Of a DNA stretch of 63,728 nt, positions 37,981-47,664 are shown piece by piece. The DNA comes from Pseudomonadota bacterium. GTDB taxonomy: Bacteria > Desulfobacterota > Desulfobulbia > Desulfobulbales > CALZHT01. The stretch lies in the NCBI GenBank assembly GCA_018823135.1, contig JAHJJF010000031.1, positions 1 to 63,728 of the forward strand, read 5' to 3'. A model generated the notes under the pieces. That model worked only from the letters and a program-made list of their open reading frames with translations. It searched no databases and was not told where the DNA came from. How positions within the stretch are numbered: position 1 is the first letter of the stretch; each line of letters opens with the position of its first letter. Position numbers and translations under genes: made by a program.

Positions 37981-38589
37981 ATGAAACCCATAACCAAGAC
38001 AGTTGAGACACAGCAATTGAGGCACCACAGGGGATCCGCAGCAAGGATTTATCTTTATGCTCTCTCTTTGCTTGTCAGTCTTCTGCTGATCGGATCATTG
38101 GTTACAATGCCTGCCCTTGCAAATACCGAAGAAAACACTTCTCCGGTGGCGCAGACCGAAGAAGTGTCGGCACTGACTCCGGCAAAGGAATTAAAAGAAT
38201 TCAAGGAAACCACCTCACTGGTAACCGCATTACTGAAGGTCGTTGGCTCTCTGGTTCTGGTGATCGGTCTTATGCTCCTGCTCGTTTCATTTATTAAAAA
38301 ACTCGGATTAAGCGGCAACCGGATCAAATCTAGCTCCCTGATAAGCGTTCTTGACACACGGATGATCGCCCCGAAAAAATTCGTGGCAGTTCTTGAGGTT
38401 GCCAACGAATTCATCCTGGTGGGCATCACCGACCAGCAGATCAACCTGTTATCAAAACTTGAAAACACTGATGTTTTGTCACACATGAAAAAGGACCACA
38501 GCGTCAATCCATCAATCACCTCATCCTTTGCCGCAATCTTCAACAAAGCCAAGGGCGGAAAAGAAAAGAGCACCCACGACAATGACTGA
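37981..38589 (+). CDS. fliO: Flagellar biosynthetic protein FliO
   Basis: The 202-residue protein has a hydrophobic N-terminal segment (about 20-42) and a second helix (about 76-100, [22 protein letters not shown]), followed by the FliO core [26 protein letters not shown]..​.ILVGIT. FliO helps assemble the FliP ring of the export gate. The gene overlaps the fliP start by eight bases. Confidence 0.9.
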   Translation: MKPITKTVETQQLRHHRGSAARIYLYALSLLVSLLLIGSLVTMPALANTEENTSPVAQTEEVSALTPAKELKEFKETTSLVTALLKVVGSLVLVIGLMLLLVSFIKKLGLSGNRIKSSSLISVLDTRMIAPKKFVAVLEVANEFILVGITDQQINLLSKLENTDVLSHMKKDHSVNPSITSSFAAIFNKAKGGKEKSTHDND

Positions 38590-39418
38590 CGCATTGACAA
38601 ACAATACACTGGCGACTCGACAGGATTTTGCCCCCGGGCATAGGGATGCAGAAAAAATCACACCGATCCCGCCGTTCTTTTTTGCTGCCGCCGCAAGTAT
38701 TCTGGCCGGTGGCCTCTTCCCGGCAATCTGCGACGCCGTGACCCTGCCGACTTTGCAGATCGGTCTTGAGGAAGCCAAAAGCCCGCAACAGGTTGCGGTG
38801 CTCATCGAGATCCTGCTGCTCTTCACCGTATTGTCAATGGCGCCGGCAATTCTCCTGATGATGACCTGCTTCACCCGCCTCATTGTAACCTTTTCCTTTC
38901 TGAAGCATGCCATGGGAACCCAGCAGATGCCGCCGAACCAGGTTATGGTCGGACTTGCATTATTCCTCACCCTGTTCATTATGATGCCGGTTTTCCGCCA
39001 GATGAACACAACGGCGATCCAGCCTTACATGAATGAAGAGATCAATGCCGAAGACGCCCTCAAAGCGAGCATCCTCCCCCTGCGGACCTTCATGTTTTCA
39101 CAGACCAGGGAAAAGGATCTTGCCCTATTCCTTTCACTGGCAAAAGAAGCAAAACCGCAGAACAAGGATGATATCTCAACCGTAGTCCTGATCCCGGCAT
39201 TCATGATCAGCGAACTCAAAACCGCCTTTCAGATCGGCTTTGTCCTGTTTCTGCCCTTTCTGATTATTGATATGGTCGTCTCCAGTGTGCTGCTTTCCAT
39301 GGGTATGATGATGCTGCCGCCGATCATGGTTTCGTTACCGTTCAAATTACTTCTGTTTGTCCTGGTTGACGGCTGGTATCTGGTTGTCGGCTCACTTGTA
39401 AAAAGCTTTGGGGTGTAA
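38582..39418 (+). CDS. fliP: Flagellar export gate protein FliP
   Basis: The 278-residue membrane protein shows FliP motifs: [37 protein letters not shown] (as positions about 100-135), [14 protein letters not shown] and [21 protein letters not shown]. Its N-terminus has a signal-like hydrophobic stretch. I use ATG 38582, which overlaps fliO by eight bases; the open frame upstream lies within fliO. Confidence 0.95.
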   Translation: MTDALTNNTLATRQDFAPGHRDAEKITPIPPFFFAAAASILAGGLFPAICDAVTLPTLQIGLEEAKSPQQVAVLIEILLLFTVLSMAPAILLMMTCFTRLIVTFSFLKHAMGTQQMPPNQVMVGLALFLTLFIMMPVFRQMNTTAIQPYMNEEINAEDALKASILPLRTFMFSQTREKDLALFLSLAKEAKPQNKDDISTVVLIPAFMISELKTAFQIGFVLFLPFLIIDMVVSSVLLSMGMMMLPPIMVSLPFKLLLFVLVDGWYLVVGSLVKSFGV

Positions 39419-39420
39419 CA

Positions 39421-39690
39421 ATGGATCCTACTGAAGTCGTAACCCTGGCCCAGAACGCAATTGTCATTACCATACTGCTTTCCGCGCCGCTGCTGATCGT
39501 CGGAATGGTTGTCGGCATTATCATTGCATTGTTTCAGGCAACAACCCAGATCCAGGAAATGACCCTGACCTTTGTTCCGAAAATCTTCGCGGTGATGATG
39601 ACCTTGCTGTTCTTTTCATCATGGATGATGACCAAAATCGTTGATTATACTCAAGACCTGATCATCAGCCTGCCGGCACTTATCAGATGA
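39421..39690 (+). CDS. fliQ: Flagellar export gate protein FliQ
   Basis: The 89-residue protein has two membrane helices and the FliQ pattern MDPTEVVTLAQNAI..​.LLIVGMVVGIIIALFQATTQIQEMTLTF. It starts two bases after the fliP stop, as is usual in the fliPQR order. Confidence 0.95.
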   Translation: MDPTEVVTLAQNAIVITILLSAPLLIVGMVVGIIIALFQATTQIQEMTLTFVPKIFAVMMTLLFFSSWMMTKIVDYTQDLIISLPALIR

Positions 39691-39719
39691 CCACGGCAAG
39701 CTAGAGGAAAAACAAGACT

Positions 39720-40511
39720 ATGGTCGAAACCGCATTACTCAACTGGACGCTGCAGCAGATTTTGAGCGTCGTCATTATCCTCACCCGGGTGGGGACGATC
39801 ATTTTCCTCATGCCGGTGATGGGCTCCCGAAGCGTCCCCGCCCCGGTCAAGGCCTTGCTTTCGCTGGTTACTGCTCTTACCCTGGCGCCGGTGGTTAATG
39901 CAGATCCCTCCCTGCTGCCCACCTCGGGATTGGCATTTACACTCTTCATTATCTACGAAGTGGGATTCGGTGCGATTCTATCACTCTTTGCACGTTTTAT
40001 CTTTGCCGGTGTTGAAACCGCAGGCCAGATGGTCGGCATCCAGATGGGAATGGGAATGGCCGGGGTCATGGACCCGCAGTTCGGTGAACAGGTTTCAATT
40101 GTCGGCTCTTTCTGGGGGATCATCGCCATCCTGATCTTCCTTGGGGTTAACGGCCATCACATTTTCTTCAAGACCCTGGTGGAGAGCTTTACCTGGGTTG
40201 CGCCCGGTAATTTCCAGCTCTCTCAGGCAACCTTTGACGGAATGATGCAAGGCGCATCACACATGTTTGTCCTGGCGGTAAAGATCATGGCCCCTGCAAG
40301 TGCGGCGGTCTTCTTCTCCCATGTGGCAATGGGAGTTATCGCCAAAACCGTTCCGCAGATACCCATCCTGATAGTCGGCATGCCGATGAACATTGCCATC
40401 GGTTTTATATTTGTCGGGCTGTCGCTGGGATATCTCATGCCACTGTTAATCACAAACTTCGACATGCTGGGCCGGTTGCTGCCGAAACTGGCCATGGGTA
40501 TGGGAGGCTAA
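39720..40511 (+). CDS. fliR: Flagellar export gate protein FliR
   Basis: The 263-residue protein has about six membrane helices, R-x-G-x-I-x-FLMPVMGSRSVP near the start, and GQMVGIQMGMGMAGVMDPQFG, the conserved central segment. It completes the FliPQR gate. flhB starts three bases after its stop. Confidence 0.95.
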   Translation: MVETALLNWTLQQILSVVIILTRVGTIIFLMPVMGSRSVPAPVKALLSLVTALTLAPVVNADPSLLPTSGLAFTLFIIYEVGFGAILSLFARFIFAGVETAGQMVGIQMGMGMAGVMDPQFGEQVSIVGSFWGIIAILIFLGVNGHHIFFKTLVESFTWVAPGNFQLSQATFDGMMQGASHMFVLAVKIMAPASAAVFFSHVAMGVIAKTVPQIPILIVGMPMNIAIGFIFVGLSLGYLMPLLITNFDMLGRLLPKLAMGMGG

Positions 40512-40514
40512 ATC

Positions 40515-41585
40515 ATGGCTGAAGAATCATCAGGCCAGGAAAAAACCGAAGAACCCACCTCCAGGCGTCTTTCAGAGGCACGGAAAAAGGGTGATGTTGC
40601 GAAAAGCCAGGAAGTGCCCTCGGCGGCGGTCCTCCTTGCAAGCCTTCTGACCTTTTATCTCACCGGCAATTACATGCTCGAGCGCTGTTATATAATAATG
40701 CGACATTATCTTGGCAACCTCCACAGCATAAACATTATCCCTGGAAATATGACCGGACTCCTCAAACAAAGCCTGATATTTTCCGGCATGGTCATGCTGC
40801 CGCTGATGATCGTCATCGTGGTTGTGGCGTTGCTTGCCAATTATGCGCAGATCGGCTTTCTGTTCACTACTGAAAAAATCACGCCAAAGCTTGAGAAAAT
40901 CGACCCGATCAAGGGAATCTCCAACCTGTTTTCAAAACAGATGGTGGCGCAGACCGTGAAAAGCATTGCCAAGCTCCTGCTCATCGGCTACGTCGCCTAT
41001 ACGGAAATCAAGAAAGCGCAGCCGGCAATCGTGCCGCTCATGGACCAGGAACCTTTGCAGATTCTGCTATTCATGGCCAGGACATCCTTCTGGATTTTCC
41101 TGAAATCGGCGCTTGCCATTGCCGTGCTTGCCGCTGCTGATTACGCCTTCCAGAGATGGCATTTCATGGAAAAAATGAAAATGACCAAACAGGAAATCAA
41201 AGAGGAAGCCAAACAGACCGAGGGTGATCCTTATGTCAAGGGGCGCATCCGCGCAATTCAGATGGAAATGGCCAGACGGAGAATGATGCAGGAAGTTCCC
41301 ACCGCAGACGTGGTGATCACCAACCCGACCCATTTGTCCGTTGCCCTTAAATACAACGTTTTAACCATGACCGCGCCCATGGTGGTTGCCAAAGGTGCCG
41401 GGGTCATCGCCTTCCGGATCAGGGAAATCGCCCAGGAAAACGGTATTCCCATCATTGAAGACAAACCGCTGGCCAGGGCTCTTTACAAGACCACTGACCT
41501 GAATGAAACCGTCCCGGAGAACCTTTTCCACGCGGTAGCTGAGATTCTTGCATACGTATACAACCTTAAGAGGAAATCTGCATAA
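40515..41585 (+). CDS. flhB: Flagellar export switch protein FlhB
   Basis: The 356-residue protein starts SSGQEKTEEPTSRRLSEARKKGDVAKSQE, has four membrane helices, and a cytoplasmic domain with the autocleavage site NPTH (Asn270-His273) followed by HLSVALKY. Cleavage here switches export from rod/hook to filament substrates. Length and motifs are standard. Confidence 0.96.
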   Translation: MAEESSGQEKTEEPTSRRLSEARKKGDVAKSQEVPSAAVLLASLLTFYLTGNYMLERCYIIMRHYLGNLHSINIIPGNMTGLLKQSLIFSGMVMLPLMIVIVVVALLANYAQIGFLFTTEKITPKLEKIDPIKGISNLFSKQMVAQTVKSIAKLLLIGYVAYTEIKKAQPAIVPLMDQEPLQILLFMARTSFWIFLKSALAIAVLAAADYAFQRWHFMEKMKMTKQEIKEEAKQTEGDPYVKGRIRAIQMEMARRRMMQEVPTADVVITNPTHLSVALKYNVLTMTAPMVVAKGAGVIAFRIREIAQENGIPIIEDKPLARALYKTTDLNETVPENLFHAVAEILAYVYNLKRKSA

Positions 41586-41620
41586 CCAGCAGTCCTGGAC
41601 AGCAGACACAGGAAACTTAA

Positions 41621-43738
41621 ATGGCAGGCAAAACCCAGACATTACCGGCAGCAAAATTCAACTTTGAATTGTCAACCCTGTTTGTGGCTGTTGGCGTCGT
41701 CGGCATTTTGATGGTCATGATCCTGCCGCTGCCGCCGGTCATCCTCGACCTTCTGCTGTCTTTCAACATTACCATCGGCCTGGTTATCCTGCTGATGGCG
41801 ATGTACAACACCAATCCCCTGGATTTTTCTTCATTCCCTTCACTGCTCCTGGTTACCACCCTGTTCCGGCTGTCGCTGAATATCGCCTCCACAAGGCTGA
41901 TTCTCCTGCACGGCCATGAAGGCGCCGGTGCCGTGGGCCAGGTTATCAATTCCTTCGGGAATTTCGTAGTCGGCGGAAGTTTTGCCGTGGGACTGATTAT
42001 CTTCCTGATCATGGTGCTGATTAACTTTATCGTAATCACCAAAGGTTCCGGACGTATCGCCGAAGTTGCCGCCCGATTCACCCTGGACGCCATGCCCGGC
42101 AAACAGATGGCCATCGATGCCGACCTCAACGCCGGTCTGATTAATGAGGAGCAGGCAAAATCAAGAAGGTCGAACATTTCCCGCCAATCAGAATTCTACG
42201 GCGCCATGGACGGTGCCAGTAAATTCGTCCGCGGCGAAGCTATTGCCAGTATTGTCATCATGGTGATCAATGTCATCGGCGGCTGGTGCATCGGTGTCTT
42301 TTTTCAAGGAATGGCGTTAGACCAGGCCGCTGAAACCTACACCCTGCTGACCATCGGCGACGGCCTGGTTTCGCAGATTCCGGCGCTGGTCATCTCAACC
42401 TCGGCCGGTATTATTGTCAGCCGGGCCGCATCAGACGCCAGCATGGGCAAAGAATTCATACAGCAGTTCGCCCTCCAGCCACAGGCCCTTGCCGTAGCCT
42501 CAGGCATCATTATCCTTTTCGGTATCGTCCCCGGACTTCCCCACCTGCCTTTTCTGATCCTCGGCGTGTTCATGGGCAGCCTTGCTTTCATGGCCTTTCA
42601 GACACAAGCCATCAAGAAAGAGGCGGACGCTCAAGAGGAAATGCAAAAAGATATCAAACCCCTGCCCGGTTCCCCTGAAACCGTTGAAAACCTGCTGCCC
42701 CTTGATACCCTGCAACTTGAAGTCGGTTACGGCCTGATTGCTCTTGTTGACGAAAATCAGCAGGGCGACCTTCTTGAAAGAATCCGGGCGATTCGCCGCC
42801 AGTTTGCCATGGATATGGGTATCATCATCCCGCCGCTTCATGTTCGTGACAACCTCCAGCTCCGACCGGACGAATATGTCCTGCTGCTGAAAGGGGTTGA
42901 AGTCGCCAGGGGCGAAGTGATGATGGGGCATCTGCTGGCCATGGACTCCGGCGCGGCAACACGCAAGATCGAAGGCATCCCCACCGAAGAGCCGGCATTC
43001 AAATTACCGGCTCTATGGATCACTGAAGATAAACGCGACGAAGCCCAGATCGCCGGCTACACGGTTGTTGACACATCCACGGTTATTGCCACGCACCTTA
43101 CTGAACTCCTCCAGGCAAACGCCCACGAACTCCTCGGGCGTCAGGATACACAGAAACTTCTGGACAATCTTTCCAAGACCCATCCAAAAGTTATTGACGA
43201 GCTTATTCCTGATCACTTGACTCTGGGTGGAACTCAGAAGGTCCTGCAGAATCTCCTGCGTGAAAGGGTTTCAATCCGTGACCTGCTGACAATCTGCGAA
43301 ACCCTTGCCGACTATTCTCCGATCTCCAAAGATCCTGAAATTCTTACCGAATATGTCCGGCAGAAACTTGCACGCTCGATAATCAGTGGATACACCGACG
43401 ATAAGGGAACTCTCTCCGTTCTCACCCTGTCAACCAAGGTTGAGGATTTTGTCCGCGAATCCATCCAGAAAACCGACCAGGGCACCTATCTGGCTCTCGA
43501 GCCCAACCTTACGCAACGCCTTCTTGAAGCAATACAGGCTTCCGTGGAAAAAATATCCGCTGAAGGCTATCAACCGATAATTGTCTGCTCACCTATAGTT
43601 CGAAGACATATCAGACACATAATTGAACGGTTCATGCCGCAGATCATGATTCTTTCCCATAATGAACTGACGACCCAGACCAAGATCAAATCTTTGGGTA
43701 CAATTGAAATCAATCCCCAGACCGGGGTTAAAAAATAA
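41621..43738 (+). CDS. flhA: Flagellar export apparatus protein FlhA
   Basis: The 705-residue protein has about eight N-terminal membrane helices, the FHIPEP-family segment (TKGSGRIAEVAARFTLDAMPGKQMAIDADLNAGLI as positions about 145-180) and a large cytoplasmic domain from about 345 that forms the nonameric substrate-docking ring. AGGAA lies upstream of the ATG. flhF follows after 57 bases. Confidence 0.97.
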   Translation: MAGKTQTLPAAKFNFELSTLFVAVGVVGILMVMILPLPPVILDLLLSFNITIGLVILLMAMYNTNPLDFSSFPSLLLVTTLFRLSLNIASTRLILLHGHEGAGAVGQVINSFGNFVVGGSFAVGLIIFLIMVLINFIVITKGSGRIAEVAARFTLDAMPGKQMAIDADLNAGLINEEQAKSRRSNISRQSEFYGAMDGASKFVRGEAIASIVIMVINVIGGWCIGVFFQGMALDQAAETYTLLTIGDGLVSQIPALVISTSAGIIVSRAASDASMGKEFIQQFALQPQALAVASGIIILFGIVPGLPHLPFLILGVFMGSLAFMAFQTQAIKKEADAQEEMQKDIKPLPGSPETVENLLPLDTLQLEVGYGLIALVDENQQGDLLERIRAIRRQFAMDMGIIIPPLHVRDNLQLRPDEYVLLLKGVEVARGEVMMGHLLAMDSGAATRKIEGIPTEEPAFKLPALWITEDKRDEAQIAGYTVVDTSTVIATHLTELLQANAHELLGRQDTQKLLDNLSKTHPKVIDELIPDHLTLGGTQKVLQNLLRERVSIRDLLTICETLADYSPISKDPEILTEYVRQKLARSIISGYTDDKGTLSVLTLSTKVEDFVRESIQKTDQGTYLALEPNLTQRLLEAIQASVEKISAEGYQPIIVCSPIVRRHIRHIIERFMPQIMILSHNELTTQTKIKSLGTIEINPQTGVKK

Positions 43739-43795
43739 CAAATAATTCATGATCAGAACCAACTCATTAACAACAAAGCTAACGGGTTTAACAAA

Positions 43796-44974
43796 ATGAG
43801 AATAAGACGATTCGAGGCACCGGACACTACAACGGCACTGAGCATGGTTAAAAAAGAGATGGGGGAAGATGCGGTGATCCTTTCCACAAAACCGCTGCCA
43901 AATTATCGACCGGGAAGAATGGGCCGCAACGGCGGGCCGTGGCTCGAAGTGGTCGCAGCCATGGATTACGACGTCGAGGCGCATACCGGCAGAAAGATTT
44001 TCTCGTCGGATAATCGGGGCAGGCCCCTTTACGACAGTGATTTCAAAGTGGTTGACGGACCTGCGGCAAACCAGAGAGATGCGCTGGCAAACAGAAAAGA
44101 AACTTTCACCGATACCCCTTCATCCTCTTCCTTAACAAACCGGCTCTCTGACGATATGCGCCATGAAGCCTTTGAACTCAGCAAGCGTTTTGGCCACTTG
44201 AAAGATCTGGAACAATCAGATGATTCTGTCAATAATCGCGGTAAATCCCAAAAACCCGATCCGACAAAAGTTGCGATCTGGCGCAATCAGCTCATAGACC
44301 AGATCAGTGTAAAGTCCATGATTGCAGATCATGATGGCAATGGACCGGTAGTCATTGCTCTGGTCGGTGCCACAGGCGTCGGCAAAACAACTACCGCCGC
44401 GAAATTAGCCGCCTGGTTCACCTTAAGAGAGAAAAAAAGTGTAGCACTCCTTTCCATGGATTGCTACCGGATCGGCGCCACCGACCAGTTGCGAACTTAC
44501 GCCAGGATCATGAAAATTTCCTGCGAAATTGCCTTAAGAAAAAACGACCTCAAAAACGCTATTAAGAAGCATTCTGACAAAGATATTATTATAATTGATA
44601 CCGCCGGCAAAAATCCTTACGACACGAAACATGTTAAAGAACTGCAGGACTGGTTCGGTTCACTGGAAGTCCCTGTTCGATCACAGCTTGTGCTGAGCGC
44701 AACATCGAAAAAGGAAGACCTGGCCACAATAATTGATGCATACCGCCCTTTGAGTGTCCACGGCCTGATTCTCTCCAAGCTTGACGAAACCAGGGCCTAT
44801 GCTAATCTTTGCCGACAGGTCGTTCATGCAGCTTTACCGCTGACATGCCTGTGCACCGGTCAGCGGGTCCCTGAAGACTTTATGCTTGCTTCAAAAAGTT
44901 TTATTGGTAAGCTTTTCAAAGAGGGATGGCTGGCGGTTGAACCGGAGCTCAATGCAATAGCTGCAAATATGTGA
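43796..44974 (+). CDS. flhF: SRP-family GTPase FlhF
   Basis: The 392-residue protein has a basic N-terminal domain (MRIRRFEAPD..​.ALSMVKKEMGEDAVILST), a variable linker, and the NG domain with G1 loop GATGVGKT at 191-198, DCYRIGATDQLRTYA, DTAGKNPYD and LSKLDETRAYA. FlhF fixes flagellar position and number, usually polar, with FlhG. The motifs are complete. Confidence 0.95.
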   Translation: MRIRRFEAPDTTTALSMVKKEMGEDAVILSTKPLPNYRPGRMGRNGGPWLEVVAAMDYDVEAHTGRKIFSSDNRGRPLYDSDFKVVDGPAANQRDALANRKETFTDTPSSSSLTNRLSDDMRHEAFELSKRFGHLKDLEQSDDSVNNRGKSQKPDPTKVAIWRNQLIDQISVKSMIADHDGNGPVVIALVGATGVGKTTTAAKLAAWFTLREKKSVALLSMDCYRIGATDQLRTYARIMKISCEIALRKNDLKNAIKKHSDKDIIIIDTAGKNPYDTKHVKELQDWFGSLEVPVRSQLVLSATSKKEDLATIIDAYRPLSVHGLILSKLDETRAYANLCRQVVHAALPLTCLCTGQRVPEDFMLASKSFIGKLFKEGWLAVEPELNAIAANM

Positions 44975-45058
44975 GGAGTGAGGGGTGGAGGGGTTGTTTT
45001 TTAAAAAATTTCACTGAGTTCTCCTCACACTTTACTCTTCACGCAAGGTAGAAACAAT

Positions 45059-45958
45059 ATGACCCAAGCCGACACACTGGAAAAAATCATGACCAGTAAA
45101 CCCTCACCAACAAGCCAGGGACCTGAGATGCTGGGTCGATCGGCCTCGCGGAGCAGTTCGCCACGGGTAATATGCATCACCAGCGGCAAAGGCGGCGTCG
45201 GCAAAACAAACATTTCCGCGAACCTCGGCTATTCATTGGCCAGGAGCGGAAAAAAAGTTTTGATCCTTGATGCCGACCTGAACCTTGCCAACGTCGATAT
45301 TCTCCTGGGACTGACGCCGCGCTTCAATCTGCATCATGTGTTTACCGGAGAAAAAACGATCCCGGATATCCTTGTTAAAGGCCCGGCAGGATTACTTATT
45401 CTTCCGGCCAGCTCAGGGATCATGGAGCTTGCCGATCTCACCGAAGCCCAAAGGCTCTTTTTTCTCTCTGAAATGGAAGCCCTTGGAAACTATATCGACA
45501 TACTCATTATTGATACGGCAGCCGGAATTAACAATAATGTCATTTATTTTAACCTCGCAGCCCAGGAGAGGGTCGTCGTGCTCACTCCTGAACCGACCTC
45601 TCTGACCGATGCCTATGCGCTGATCAAGGTCTTGTCCAGCCGCCATGATGTGAAAAAATTCCGCATTCTTATCAATCAGGCACACTCGGAAAAAGAGGCC
45701 CTGGCTGTTTTCCGCAAACTGAGCATGGTAATTGACCGCTTTCTTGCAACCATGTCTCTGGACTTCCTGGGTTTTATCCCAACCGATCAAAAACTGCCAA
45801 AAGCTGTTCGCTCCCAACGTCTGGTCTGCGATCTTTTTCCCGATGCACCATCCAGCAGAAAATTCTCTGAACTTTCTGCCAAGATCATCTCGGAAGAGAC
45901 TGAAACCCAGGTCGATGGAAATATTAAATTTTTCTGGAAAGGACTATTTGATCTGTAA
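45059..45958 (+). CDS. flhG: MinD-like ATPase FlhG
   Basis: The 299-residue ParA/MinD-type ATPase has the deviant Walker A SGKGGVGKT (42-50), LDADLNLANVDILLGL and DTAAGIN. It limits flagellar number by acting on FlhF. Residues 1-33 form an extension that may include the FlhF-activating segment. fliA starts 56 bases after the stop, as in polar-flagellate genomes. Confidence 0.94.
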   Translation: MTQADTLEKIMTSKPSPTSQGPEMLGRSASRSSSPRVICITSGKGGVGKTNISANLGYSLARSGKKVLILDADLNLANVDILLGLTPRFNLHHVFTGEKTIPDILVKGPAGLLILPASSGIMELADLTEAQRLFFLSEMEALGNYIDILIIDTAAGINNNVIYFNLAAQERVVVLTPEPTSLTDAYALIKVLSSRHDVKKFRILINQAHSEKEALAVFRKLSMVIDRFLATMSLDFLGFIPTDQKLPKAVRSQRLVCDLFPDAPSSRKFSELSAKIISEETETQVDGNIKFFWKGLFDL

Positions 45959-46014
45959 TCTTTTTTCATGCTATAAATAACAAAGTCCGGTTATCACTAC
46001 AGGAACAAGAGTTA

Positions 46015-46803
46015 ATGCAACGGCCCACACAACCGAAATTCAAGGATTATACTCAGACCTATTTCAATCAGTCCGGTCCGATGGATCCTGCTCGCCGTGA
46101 AGAATTGATACTGGCCTACACCCCCCTTATCAAATACATCGCCATGCGCCTTGCCGCCCGGCTTCCCAATCACATATCAATCGATGATCTCATCAGTTGC
46201 GGAATTATCGGCCTCATTGATGCAATCGACAAATTCAACCCCACCAAAAACGTCCAGTTCAAAACATATGCGGAATTCCGGATCAAAGGGGCAATGCTTG
46301 ATGAACTCCGTTCCCTTGACTGGGTCCCCCGATCGGTGAGAAGAAAAGTAACCGATCTTGAAAGCGCCTATTCCAAGCTTGAAAAAAAGCTCGGCCGGCC
46401 CGCTCAGGACGAGGAAATTTCTAAAGCCATGGGCATCAGCCTTGATGACTTTCATAAATTGCTCGATGAGACCAAGGCGGTGACCTTTGTTGATATCGAG
46501 CTCCTCCGCCAAAAATCTCCGGACACAACATCCACCTCCATCATCGATTGCCTCACGTCAAACAATACAGATCCCTTTGCCACGATAAACATGAATCAGG
46601 TCCGCGACCTGCTGGCCCAGGCGATCTCCGCCCTTCCGGAAAAAGAAAAACTCACGGTATCACTGTACTATTTTGATGAACTGACTATGAAGGAAATCGG
46701 GGAGGTTTTAGGCTACACAGAGTCGAGGATCTCCCAGATGCACAGCAAGGCCATGCTCAGACTCCGCTCAAAACTCAAGCAACACCTGCCCGCCAACGAC
46801 TAA
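46015..46803 (+). CDS. fliA: Flagellar RNA polymerase sigma factor FliA (sigma-28)
   Basis: The 262-residue sigma factor has region 2 (LIKYIAMRLAARLPNHISIDDLISCGIIGLIDAI, YAEFRIKGAMLDELRSLDWVPRSVRRK as positions about 40-115), region 3, and region 4 (LPEKEKLTVSLYYFDELTMKEIGEVLGYTESRISQMHSKA, about 205-245). It directs late flagellar genes and is normally held by FlgM, which is not seen here. It ends the flhA-flhF-flhG run. Confidence 0.96.
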   Translation: MQRPTQPKFKDYTQTYFNQSGPMDPARREELILAYTPLIKYIAMRLAARLPNHISIDDLISCGIIGLIDAIDKFNPTKNVQFKTYAEFRIKGAMLDELRSLDWVPRSVRRKVTDLESAYSKLEKKLGRPAQDEEISKAMGISLDDFHKLLDETKAVTFVDIELLRQKSPDTTSTSIIDCLTSNNTDPFATINMNQVRDLLAQAISALPEKEKLTVSLYYFDELTMKEIGEVLGYTESRISQMHSKAMLRLRSKLKQHLPAND

Positions 46804-47273
46804 TGATCACGGGTTATCAGAGCACAAAAAATCTTTATCCACCGCCCTCAGCCCATACTGAAAAAACATCTGATTATCAAAAATCGTAAAATAGCATGTC
46901 AGGCCCCGTTACCCTTTCCCTTGGATAATCAATTTATTATTATCAATCTGCCAGATGTATTGGAATAAACTCATTGTCATCAATCATATTTTTTTTTATA
47001 CAAACTGTAATTTTTATATATAATGGTGAGGAATGTTGCTAAACTTGAAAAAGTTTCGCAGGCCCAATCGGAGGATTATCTGATTAATTTCATGCAAAAC
47101 CTGCATCAATAGAATTTTCTTAAGGTATGCTACATAGATATTTTAGCTCATGAGGTTCTTTTTCATCAAAAATCCGCTAAAATACGATATTCGGGAGAGC
47201 CCATACCTGAACTTTACAAATAATTCCAATGGTTGAAAACACCTAAAGCTGTCAATGGTCTCACGGGGGATAT
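46804..47273. other. AT-rich intergenic region before cheY
   Basis: No gene is seen in these 470 bases. They must contain the cheY promoter if cheY is not part of the upstream transcript. I looked for sigma-54 and sigma-28 motifs; the best sigma-28 match (TAAA near 47177 with GCCCATAC 17 bases later) has the wrong spacing, so no site is called. Confidence 0.5.
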
Positions 47274-47654
47274 ATGCCAGACAACAACATGAAAGTCCTA
47301 GTCGTAGACGATTTTGCAACCATGCGCCGAATCGTAAAAAATATTCTTACCCAACTTGGATACAAAAATATCATTGAGGCGGATGACGGCACATCAGCAC
47401 TCAATATTCTTAAGCAAGAAAAAATTGACCTGATAATTTCAGACTGGAATATGCCCAAAATGACCGGACTAGATCTCTTAAAAGCCGTCCGCAGCGATGC
47501 AAGTCTTGCGGTGATTCCTTTTATAATGGTCACAGCCGAAGCACAACAGGACAATATCATTCTGGCAGTCAAAGCAAAAGTTAGCCAGTATATTGTCAAA
47601 CCTTTTACAGCCGAAACCCTGGGTGAAAAAATCACCAAAGTTTTCGGTAGCTGA
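47274..47654 (+). CDS. cheY: Chemotaxis response regulator CheY
   Basis: The 126-residue receiver keeps the E. coli CheY positions exactly: Asp12, Asp13, phospho-acceptor Asp57 (SDWNMPKMTG), Thr87 and Lys109. The DWNMPKM motif is characteristic of CheY. Phosphorylated CheY would bind the N-terminal peptide of FliM in this same cluster. A FliL-like gene follows after ten bases. Confidence 0.95.
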   Translation: MPDNNMKVLVVDDFATMRRIVKNILTQLGYKNIIEADDGTSALNILKQEKIDLIISDWNMPKMTGLDLLKAVRSDASLAVIPFIMVTAEAQQDNIILAVKAKVSQYIVKPFTAETLGEKITKVFGS

Positions 47655-47664
47655 AATACTCTAA

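Noticed and set aside
47177-47207. Sigma-28 promoter before cheY
   Set aside because: TAAA and GCCCATAC are 17 bases apart instead of about 15, and the -10 has mismatches.
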